Positions 41,544 to 48,938 of a stretch of DNA of 64,000 nucleotides are shown piece by piece; position 1 is the first letter of the stretch, and each line of letters opens with the position of its first letter. A model generated the notes under the pieces. The model was given only the letters and a program-made list of their open reading frames with translations, did not search any database and was not told the DNA's origin. The stretch lies in NCBI RefSeq assembly GCF_002259415.1, contig NZ_NPFY01000008.1, positions 1-64,000 on the forward strand. Direction: 5' to 3'. The translations under genes were made by a program, and so were the position numbers. This DNA is from Rhodococcus sp. 14-2470-1b. GTDB taxonomy: Bacteria; Actinomycetota; Actinomycetes; Mycobacteriales; Mycobacteriaceae.

Positions 41544-42434
41544 ATGGCCATGCAACCCGAATACGACGCATGGCCGTCACTTCCGGTGGACTCGTGGATC
41601 GAGACCCGCGACACCGTTCAACTCTGGACCCAGATCGTCGGAAAGACCCGAATGGCATTGGGTCCGGCCGTCAATCATTGGTGGGGTGTGCCCCTGTACG
41701 TCGACGCCCGTGGCCTGACGACGTCGTTGATGCCCGTCGGCGATCGAGGGCTCGAGATCAGGTTCGACTTCCTCGCTCACGAACTGGTCTTCGAGGTCAC
41801 CGACGGCAGCTCGCGCCGCATGAAGCTGGAACCGCGCACCGTCGCGGACTTCTACTCCGAGTACACCGCGCATCTCGACGCGTTGAAGATCGACGTCGAC
41901 ATCGTCGGAACGCCGGTGGAGTTGCCCGACGCGACGCCGTTCGCCGAGGACACCGTGCACGGTTCCTACGACGCGGAGGCGGTGTCGGCATTCTGGCGTT
42001 CGCTTGTCAGCGCGCACTCGGTGTTCTCCGCGTTCCGGGCCGATTTCCGCGGCAAGTCGAGCCCCGTACATTTTTTCTGGGGTGCGTTCGACCTGGCGGT
42101 CACGCGATTCTCCGGCCGACCTGCGCCCACTCATCCCGGTGGTATCCCCAACTGCCCGGACTGGGTGATGCACGAGGCGTACAGCGACGAGGTCTCCAGC
42201 GCGGGCTACTGGCCGGGCGGAGCGGAGGAAGGCGTCTTCTACGCCTACGCCTATCCGCATCCCGACGGGTACGACACCCACCCTGCGGTCGAGGCGCCGG
42301 GCCGGTGGGACTCCACGCTCGGCGAGTACGTCCTGCCGTACCACCTCGTCCGCCAGTCGGACGACCCCGCGGCCACGGTGCGCCGGTTCCTGGAGCAGAC
42401 TCACCGCGCTGCCGTGGAGACCGCCGGTTGGTGA
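41544..42434 (+). CDS. DUF5996-family protein
   Basis: Soluble protein of about 296 residues. It opens WPSLPVDSWIETRDTVQLW, then KTRMALGPAVNHWWGVPLYV, and has FFWGAFDLAVTRFSGRPAP and CPDWVMHEAYSDEVSSAGYW, all hallmarks of DUF5996. Its function is unknown. Start ATG 41544 or 41550 (AGGA upstream); a GTG at 41532 is also in frame. Its 3' end overlaps the end of the convergent MFS gene by 34 bases. Confidence 0.85.
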   Translation: MAMQPEYDAWPSLPVDSWIETRDTVQLWTQIVGKTRMALGPAVNHWWGVPLYVDARGLTTSLMPVGDRGLEIRFDFLAHELVFEVTDGSSRRMKLEPRTVADFYSEYTAHLDALKIDVDIVGTPVELPDATPFAEDTVHGSYDAEAVSAFWRSLVSAHSVFSAFRADFRGKSSPVHFFWGAFDLAVTRFSGRPAPTHPGGIPNCPDWVMHEAYSDEVSSAGYWPGGAEEGVFYAYAYPHPDGYDTHPAVEAPGRWDSTLGEYVLPYHLVRQSDDPAATVRRFLEQTHRAAVETAGW

Positions 42435-44044
42435 GGGACCGAGAGGCAGACCGCGTGGGTTTCGCCTGCCGGCTCTCCGCCGAGAACGTGGGTGAGTGCC
42501 GCAGCGATGGCCTCGTGGTCGGAGCCGGTCCACCGTTCGTCGCGCTGGCGCCGGTACTGCGACCACGACGGCACGCGGAACTGCTCGAGGATCAGTTCCG
42601 GGTTGTCGAGGCTGCGATACATCCGCCACGAGAACGCACCGGTGCGTCGACGTGATCGTCCGACGTCTGCCATCGCCCTGGTGAACGCGTCTCGTCGAGC
42701 TTCCTCGACCGTGTAGGACACCGTGATCTGGACGGGTCCGTCGTCCGGTTCCGGTTCGAACACCACCGTCGGTGTCGGCCATGCAGTCGACACCGTTCGG
42801 TCGAGGGTTCCGGTGTCCGGCAGCAGCGGCAGCAGGGCCACGCTGGCGGCGACGATCACGAGCAGTGCCGTCGCCACCAGCGCGGCGTCGACGAGACCGA
42901 TGGTCGACGCCACCCACCCCCAGATCAGGGAACCGGCGGCCTGCGATCCCATGAAGACCAGCAGATAGACCGACATCGCCCGGGCGCGGACCCAGTGCGC
43001 AACCGACAGTTGAATGGCGGCGTTCAATGCGGTCAGTGTCGTGATCCACGCGATACCGGCCAACACCAGACCTGGGATCACCACCCACATCGGCAACCAC
43101 ACGAGGGCGGCGGTTCCCGCGCCGTACGCCACCGCCGACACGACGAGAAGTGTGTTGGCGGACCACCGGGCTCGCAGCGCGGGTGTCAGTGCTACGCCTG
43201 CCACCGCCCCGACACCCAGGACCCCCAGCAGCGCGCCGTACCCTATTGCGCCCAGGTCCAGAACGGACGACGCGATGGACGGAAGAAGCGCCCACAGCGC
43301 CGACGCAGGGAAGGCGAACAGTGCCGAGCGGACCATGATCCGTCGGACGATCGGCCCGGATCGTACGTACCGAAGGCCTGTCAGCAACGATTCTCCGAGT
43401 CGCTCGCGGCCGGAGTTGTCCGTGCGGGGACGCTTCCATCCCAGCAGCGCACCGACTACGGCCAGGAACGACAGGGCGTTGAGACCGAAGACGAACGTCG
43501 GCCCGGCGAACGCGACGAGCACGCCTGCAATGGCGGGACCGACAGCGCGAGCTGCATTGACCGTCACGCTTCCCAGTGCGGACGCTGCAGGAATCTGTTC
43601 CCGTGGAACCAACTCGGGCTGGATCGCCTGCCATGCCGGTGCCGACAGCGACGTCCAACACCCCAGGACGAAGGTCGACGCCAGCAGACCGATCGGGGTC
43701 AGCGTGCCCGTCCAGGCGAGGACCGTGAGAACGCCGGCCGTGACACTCGACGCGACGCCGATCACGAGAAGCAGGATCCTGCGATCCAGTGCGTCGGCGA
43801 GGACTCCCGCGAACAGCGCCAGCAGCAACGTCGGGGCGAGGCTCGCGGTCTGTACCGAGGCGATCACCGTCGTCGACGCGCTTCGTTCGACGAGGAACCA
43901 TTGCGCCCCGACGGTCTGCATCCAGCCGCCGATGTTGGACACGAGCTGAGCGAGAAAAAGCATGCGATACACCGAGTTTCGCAGCGGCGCCCATGCTGAA
44001 CCCTCGTGTGCAGTCACCCCAGTCACCCCAGTCACCCCAGTCAC
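42401..44044 (-). CDS. MFS_3-type exporter with C-terminal ABM-like domain
   Basis: Protein of 547 residues. The N-terminal 415 residues form an MFS domain of the MFS_3/enterobactin-exporter type (FLAQLVSNIGGWMQTVGAQWF, LFAGVLADALDRRILLLV). A soluble C-terminal domain (about 440-530, VQITVSYTVEEARRDAF to FRVPSWSQYRRQRDER) resembles antibiotic-monooxygenase/dimeric alpha-beta barrel domains found fused to this family. It starts with a GTG that overlaps the upstream stop (GTGA), inside a 9-bp tandem repeat that encodes TGVTGVTGV and offers three further in-frame GTG starts. Confidence 0.87.
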   Translation of the reverse strand: MTGVTGVTGVTAHEGSAWAPLRNSVYRMLFLAQLVSNIGGWMQTVGAQWFLVERSASTTVIASVQTASLAPTLLLALFAGVLADALDRRILLLVIGVASSVTAGVLTVLAWTGTLTPIGLLASTFVLGCWTSLSAPAWQAIQPELVPREQIPAASALGSVTVNAARAVGPAIAGVLVAFAGPTFVFGLNALSFLAVVGALLGWKRPRTDNSGRERLGESLLTGLRYVRSGPIVRRIMVRSALFAFPASALWALLPSIASSVLDLGAIGYGALLGVLGVGAVAGVALTPALRARWSANTLLVVSAVAYGAGTAALVWLPMWVVIPGLVLAGIAWITTLTALNAAIQLSVAHWVRARAMSVYLLVFMGSQAAGSLIWGWVASTIGLVDAALVATALLVIVAASVALLPLLPDTGTLDRTVSTAWPTPTVVFEPEPDDGPVQITVSYTVEEARRDAFTRAMADVGRSRRRTGAFSWRMYRSLDNPELILEQFRVPSWSQYRRQRDERWTGSDHEAIAAALTHVLGGEPAGETHAVCLSVPHQPAVSTAAR

Positions 44045-44047
44045 CTC
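44012..44047. repeat. 9-bp tandem repeat at a start site
   Basis: Four head-to-tail units, three AGTCACCCC and one AGTCACCTC. They cover the stop of the NmrA-like gene and the first codons of the MFS_3 gene on the minus strand. Because a unit is three codons, gain or loss of a unit keeps the frame. Confidence 0.85.
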
Positions 44048-44874
44048 AGTTCCGCCACCCAGTCCGTGAACCTTTGCCAGCCGACCTCCGGGTACTCGCG
44101 GCGCAGACCGTCGATGTCCGCGTCGTACCCGGTATCGGTCAGGAACTGGAACATCGCGCGCATGTCCGGCGACGAGATCGCGGCGGCGTCGTACGAGTGC
44201 GCGGTGACGGCGGTACCGAGGACTGCCCCGAGCGCAGCGGCCATCTGGGCGGGGGTCGGATCGTCGGACGCCAGATCGATTCGGGCGCCGAGGAATCGGG
44301 ACGGATCGGACAACACGAGCGCGACGAATCGACCGAGATCGCGGCGGGACATCTGCTGCAACGGGGTGTCCACCGGTAGCGGTAGGTCGAGTCGTCCACG
44401 TCGAACGTCCTCGATGCCGCCCAGCATGTTGTCGTAGAAGTAGGTGGGGCCGACGATGGTGAACGGCACGGTGGACGCTCGCAGAATCGCTTCCGTCCTG
44501 GCCTTCGTCTCGAAGTGCGGTATTCCCGTGGATCGATCCGCGTCGGCAACGGACGAGAACACGACGTGGGGAACGTTCGCGGCCACCAGTGCGTCGACGA
44601 GTGCCTGCCCCTGGGCGATCTCAGCCTCCGGCCCGTCCTCGAACGGAGTGGTCATTGCGAACACTCCGGCCACACCGGTGAACGCGTCGGTCGTCGCGGA
44701 CCGATCGGTGATGTCCGCTTCTCTGATCTCCACACCCCGCTGCTGGAGTGCGTCGGTGCGGGCGGACAGGCGCCGTACCAGGGCCCGGACCGGAATGCCC
44801 CGTTCCAGGAGGGCGTCGACAACCGCCCCTCCCTGACCTCCGGTTGCTCCCACGACTGCACAAGGCTTGCTCAT
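44041..44874 (-). CDS. NmrA-like NAD(P)-binding protein
   Basis: Protein of 277 residues. MSKPCAVVGATGGQGGAVVDAL contains the NmrA/HSCARG nucleotide motif GATGGQG. VRALVRRLSARTDALQQRGV supplies the NADP-selective Arg residues, and SVADADRSTGIPHFETKART replaces the SDR catalytic region. Such proteins act as redox sensors or reductases. ATG 44874 begins the Rossmann strand; ATG 44910 is an alternative. It is translationally coupled to the downstream MFS_3 gene. Confidence 0.85.
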   Translation of the reverse strand: MSKPCAVVGATGGQGGAVVDALLERGIPVRALVRRLSARTDALQQRGVEIREADITDRSATTDAFTGVAGVFAMTTPFEDGPEAEIAQGQALVDALVAANVPHVVFSSVADADRSTGIPHFETKARTEAILRASTVPFTIVGPTYFYDNMLGGIEDVRRGRLDLPLPVDTPLQQMSRRDLGRFVALVLSDPSRFLGARIDLASDDPTPAQMAAALGAVLGTAVTAHSYDAAAISSPDMRAMFQFLTDTGYDADIDGLRREYPEVGWQRFTDWVAELR

Positions 44875-44927
44875 ACTCGTCACAGTGCCGTGTCCGTGCG
44901 GCTCGGTCATCAGTCGTGCGACTGAAC

Positions 44928-46466
44928 TCAGCGCAGAGCATTACCCAAATCGGGCGCCCTCTCGATCAACTGACGCGCATCCCTGGCCGTCACGACGCCG
45001 TTGCACACCTCGGCGTACTCGCTCATGGCGCACGAGGCCTGCGACCAATACCTCTCGTGCTCGGGTGTCACCCAGGCCAGGCGATGCACCTTCCTGGACA
45101 GTTCCTCCAATTTGTCCACCCGCGGTGGCAGACCGTTGCACCGGCCGTCACCGACGATCAGGACCGAGGTGCGCGAGGTGACCTTGGAGCCGTGCGTCGT
45201 CAACAGCTCTTCGAGCGTGCGGCCGTAATCGCTGCTCGCCTCCAGGTCCAACTCGGGTGCCGCGAGCACCGATGCGAGCGCGTCGTCACCGGTACTGCGC
45301 GCCAGCAGGTCCGTCACGTCGACGGGATTGTCCACGAAGGCGAGCACCGTGCACCTGCTGGTCCGGTGCCGCATCGCCTGCGCGAGCCGCAGTGTGAACG
45401 CGGTGATCGGACGCACCGACAGCGAGACGTCGGCGAGGACGAGGAGCCGAACCCGTTCCGGCACTGGCTTGTCCACCATCAAATGGAAAGGCACGCCGTC
45501 GGTTCTCATGCTCGCCCGGACCGTTCGGCGCATGTTCAGTCGCCCGTTCGTGGCTTCACGTGGGCGAGGTCGCGGTGTACCACGCATGCGGCGCAGTACT
45601 TCTCGACACGCATCGCCCACCTCGGCGCGCGACGGAATGTCCGAGTCGGGTGCGTCGGACGCCGTCGCCGTGTCTCGGGAGTCTGCGGTTCGATCCTGGC
45701 CTGCGATGGCGTCGACGAACGCTTCCACCGCGTCGACCAACTTGTCGAGTTGTGCCGCGGTCAACGGCTCACCGTCTCCCTGATCACCGTAGAGCGAGTG
45801 GGGGTCGTAGGCGTCGAGCCAACGGAGAATGCCCTCCGGGTCATCCCATGCCAGCGTCCCTTGCGAGATCATCGCTTGTGCCGACGAGAGGTCGCCGACG
45901 GTCGCGGAGTCGGCGCGGTCGACGTCGACGGTGAAGGACACGCCCCTTCTGCCGCTGTCGTTCTCGGTGTCGACGGCAAGGTTGGAGTCCGCGCCGGTGA
46001 TGGACAGGTCGTCGTCGTCCTTGTGCGGATTGAATCCTTTGTCCGCCTCGGGAGTGTCGAAGAAGTCACCGACTTCGGCTGCATTCTCGTTGTAGTCCGC
46101 GTAGCGGCCGGTGTCCCTGTCGTCGTTCGAGATCTCGAGGGTAGTGGGCGCCCCGTCGGCACCCGAATCATGCGTCGGCCGACGCTCGTCCAACACGGTA
46201 ACCGGGCGGGGGTGGAACAGCCGCTCGAACGCGGCGTCGAATCCGTCCTGCTCGTAGCTGTACTTGGCACACGTCGCGCGCAGCGCGGATTCGAGCACTC
46301 GGAGGTCACCGGCGCCGACGAGACCGAGAACTCTACGCACCTCGATCACTTCGGCAGGCGACGCCGATACACCGTGACGACGAAGCAGGCGGCCGAACAC
46401 CGCTGCGAGGACGTCGAGTACGTAGGCCGGTGTGCTTCGGCGACCGAGATCGGACACGGCACTCAC
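44928..46466 (-). CDS. VWA-domain (CoxE-like) protein
   Basis: Protein of 512 residues. The C-terminal VWA domain has a metal-site motif DVSLS in LLVLADVSLSVRPITAF, followed by VLAFVDNPVDVTDLL and SVLIVGDGRCNG. The N-terminal half includes an acidic, probably disordered stretch (about 100-190). CoxE-type VWA proteins pair with MoxR ATPases to help assemble metalloenzymes. It starts at GTG overlapping the moxR stop (GTGA) and stands third in an apparent mno-moxR-vwa operon, which argues for a role in maturation of the methanol dehydrogenase. Confidence 0.88.
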   Translation of the reverse strand: MSAVSDLGRRSTPAYVLDVLAAVFGRLLRRHGVSASPAEVIEVRRVLGLVGAGDLRVLESALRATCAKYSYEQDGFDAAFERLFHPRPVTVLDERRPTHDSGADGAPTTLEISNDDRDTGRYADYNENAAEVGDFFDTPEADKGFNPHKDDDDLSITGADSNLAVDTENDSGRRGVSFTVDVDRADSATVGDLSSAQAMISQGTLAWDDPEGILRWLDAYDPHSLYGDQGDGEPLTAAQLDKLVDAVEAFVDAIAGQDRTADSRDTATASDAPDSDIPSRAEVGDACREVLRRMRGTPRPRPREATNGRLNMRRTVRASMRTDGVPFHLMVDKPVPERVRLLVLADVSLSVRPITAFTLRLAQAMRHRTSRCTVLAFVDNPVDVTDLLARSTGDDALASVLAAPELDLEASSDYGRTLEELLTTHGSKVTSRTSVLIVGDGRCNGLPPRVDKLEELSRKVHRLAWVTPEHERYWSQASCAMSEYAEVCNGVVTARDARQLIERAPDLGNALR

Positions 46467-47530
46467 TTCTTTCGGATTCCGAACCCCACGCCGCTCGTGC
46501 GAGGGTCGCGGCCGCCGGTGCCTCGAAACGCCGCGGTGGTGGTGTTGGGCGGGCGGGAGGCGACGGTCGCGTTCGGCTCGTCGGATGTGTCCGGGGCAGG
46601 CGCCTGCGCTCGTCCACGAACCAGTTCGACGTCGCTTCCGTACTTGAGAAGAGCTGCCAGCAGGATCTCTCGCGTGCGTTCGGTGTCGTGATCCTTCAGG
46701 ATCATCGCGGCGCGGGCTGCGTCGATGACCTCGGAGACCGATGGACTCTTGCGCAGCGGGAGTTCCCTCAGGGACCTGGCGAGTTCGACGACGTCGGCGA
46801 CGGTGGCGTCCTCCACTTCGGGGGCCCGGGAGGACACGATCTCACGTTCGCGTTCGGGCGTCGGGTAGCCGACGGAGAAGTGCAGGCAGCGACGTTTCAA
46901 CGCAGCAGACAGTTCGCGAGTGTCGTTGGAGGTGAGTATGACCCACGGATCGGTCCTGGCCACGAAGGTTCCGACTTCGGGGATCGTGATCTGTTTCTCC
47001 GCGAGGATTTCCAGGAGCATCGCCTCCATGGATTCCTCGGTTCGGTCGACCTCGTCGATGAGGAGTACGACGGGTTCCTCGGACAGTATGGCGTCGAGGA
47101 GTGGCCGCACCGCGAGAAACTTCTCCGAGTACAGGCCGAAGTCCGTGTCCGCCAGGATCTGCGACGCTTCCTCGGTGCTCTCGACCGCCGCGAGTTCGGA
47201 GCCGATGCGGTCGCGCAGCATCTGTACGTGCAGAAGCTGTTTGGCGTAATCCCATTCGTAGAGGGCGCGGTTGTCGTCCAGGCCCTCGTAGCACTGCAAC
47301 CGCACCAGCCTGCGCCCGCCTGCGACGGCGAGCGCCTTGGCCAATTCGGTCTTGCCGACACCGGCCGGCCCTTCGAGCAGCAATGGTCGATCCAGGGCGA
47401 TCGCGAGATGGACTACGACGGCGAGATCGTCCCCCGAGATGTATCCCGTCTCGCGAAGCCCGTCACGGACGGTGTCCGCACTGGTCGAGAAGATCGGTTC
47501 ACTGCATGCCTCCAGGCCGGCCGATGTCAT
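46463..47530 (-). CDS. MoxR-type AAA ATPase
   Basis: ATPase of 355 residues. Walker A LLEGPAGVGKTELAKAL at about residues 51-67; Walker B VVLLIDEVDRTEES; sensor 1 VILTSNDTRELSAALKRRC with the arginine finger. The C-terminal 45 residues are Pro/Thr-rich and probably flexible. MoxR proteins act as chaperones with VWA partners. It lies 18 bases after the methanol dehydrogenase gene and overlaps the VWA gene by 4 bases, so the three are very likely co-expressed. Confidence 0.92.
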   Translation of the reverse strand: MTSAGLEACSEPIFSTSADTVRDGLRETGYISGDDLAVVVHLAIALDRPLLLEGPAGVGKTELAKALAVAGGRRLVRLQCYEGLDDNRALYEWDYAKQLLHVQMLRDRIGSELAAVESTEEASQILADTDFGLYSEKFLAVRPLLDAILSEEPVVLLIDEVDRTEESMEAMLLEILAEKQITIPEVGTFVARTDPWVILTSNDTRELSAALKRRCLHFSVGYPTPEREREIVSSRAPEVEDATVADVVELARSLRELPLRKSPSVSEVIDAARAAMILKDHDTERTREILLAALLKYGSDVELVRGRAQAPAPDTSDEPNATVASRPPNTTTAAFRGTGGRDPRTSGVGFGIRKK

Positions 47531-47548
47531 GGTAATTCTCTCCTGCGC

Positions 47549-48820
47549 TCAGTAAGCCTTGTTGATGGCGTGGTCGACGACGGGGATCATGGAGTCGACG
47601 GTGACCTCGCGAGGGTTGCCCGGGGTGCACCAGTCTCCCTGGATGTGCTCGGAAATCTTGAGCACCGTCTTCTCGTCGCCGGGGATGACCTCGCCGCGGC
47701 CGGCGTACTTGCCGGTGTTCATCCGGTTCTTGTCGTAGAGCCTGGTGTTGACCTCACCGAAGTTGTCGGGGATGCCCACGTCCTTCGACAGCCGAATCGC
47801 GGCCTCCACAGCGGCGTCGGCAGCTTGTACCGTCGTGAGATTGCGGGTGTCCACGCCGAGAGCCCCTGCCATCTGTGCGTAGCGTTCGTACCGCGAGGGC
47901 AGGTTGTACTCCCATACGCGGGGCAGCGCGATGGCGTTGTTCAGACCGTGGTGCGAGTCGAAGTATGCACTGACCGCGTGCGAGATGGAGTGCACGATGC
48001 CCAGACCACCGGAGTTGAACGCCTGTCCGGCGATGTACTGCGCGTTCATCATTCCCTCGCGGGCCTTCAGGTTGCGCGGCTCGTACACGGCTTCGCGGAG
48101 GTTCTTCGCCACGAGCTCCACCGAGTACAAGGCGTTGCCGAGCGACGGAGCGAAGTCCAACCGGGACACGAAAGGCTCACTGCCGTGGGCCAACACGTCG
48201 AACCCGCAGTAGGCGGTGAAGTGCTGGGGGCAGGTGTAGTACAGCAGCGGATCGTCGATGGCGACGGTGACGATCGATGCCTCGTCGAACGCGACCCACT
48301 TGTGCGGATTGTCCATGTCCGAGGTATCGGTGATCACGTATGCCCAGGACGTCTCCGAACCCGTTCCGGCGGTGGTCGATACCGCGATGTGAGGGGGGTT
48401 CTCCTTGTTGGTGGACTTGGCGAAGCCCTCGAACTCGTTGATGTTGCGTCCGTCGTGGGCGATCACGATGCGAGCGCCCTTGGCTGCGTCGTGACTCGAG
48501 CCACCACCGACGGAGATGATGCTGTCGCACTTCTCCTTCTGGTAGAGGGCAGCAGCGTCCATGACGTTGTAGTCTTTCGGGTTCGACTCGACCTTGTCGT
48601 ACAGGACGACCTCGACACCCTGGTACTCGATCTTGCCGATGAGTTCTTCGATGATGCCCGAACCGCGGAGTCCGGTGGTGACCAGCAGCGAACGCTTGAA
48701 TCCGAGGTTCTTCGCCTCGACGCCGATGATGTCGTGTGCGCCCACTCCGAGAAGCGCGCGTGGGAAGGGGTGGAATTCCTTGATCGGGAAGTCCCAGATC
48801 TGGTTGAGCTCGATTGCCAT
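47549..48820 (-). CDS. mno: NDMA-dependent methanol dehydrogenase (iron-type ADH)
   Basis: Iron-containing alcohol dehydrogenase family protein of 423 residues, matching methanol:N,N-dimethyl-4-nitrosoaniline oxidoreductases of actinomycetes by its start MAIELNQIWDFPIKEFHPFP. Cofactor and metal motifs: SVGGGSSHDAAKGARI, STTAGTGSETSWAYVI, GFDVLAHGSEPF and HSISHAVSAYFDSHHG. These enzymes hold NAD(H) tightly and in mycobacteria depend on mycofactocin as electron carrier. AGGAGG lies 5-6 bases ahead of the ATG. Mycofactocin genes are not in this window. Confidence 0.93.
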   Translation of the reverse strand: MAIELNQIWDFPIKEFHPFPRALLGVGAHDIIGVEAKNLGFKRSLLVTTGLRGSGIIEELIGKIEYQGVEVVLYDKVESNPKDYNVMDAAALYQKEKCDSIISVGGGSSHDAAKGARIVIAHDGRNINEFEGFAKSTNKENPPHIAVSTTAGTGSETSWAYVITDTSDMDNPHKWVAFDEASIVTVAIDDPLLYYTCPQHFTAYCGFDVLAHGSEPFVSRLDFAPSLGNALYSVELVAKNLREAVYEPRNLKAREGMMNAQYIAGQAFNSGGLGIVHSISHAVSAYFDSHHGLNNAIALPRVWEYNLPSRYERYAQMAGALGVDTRNLTTVQAADAAVEAAIRLSKDVGIPDNFGEVNTRLYDKNRMNTGKYAGRGEVIPGDEKTVLKISEHIQGDWCTPGNPREVTVDSMIPVVDHAINKAY

Positions 48821-48938
48821 CGGATCCTCCTGGTGAGTCGGTGTGACTACGCTCACTCTGAGGGTTCGACATGATCGGCGACAAGGGATTTCACCCCGAA
48901 CCGCCCGTCCGCTGGACCGAACTACCCGATCGGTCAGG

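Noticed and set aside
44012..44047. CRISPR-like array
   Set aside because: Direct repeats of 9 bp without spacers; a simple tandem repeat within a gene start.
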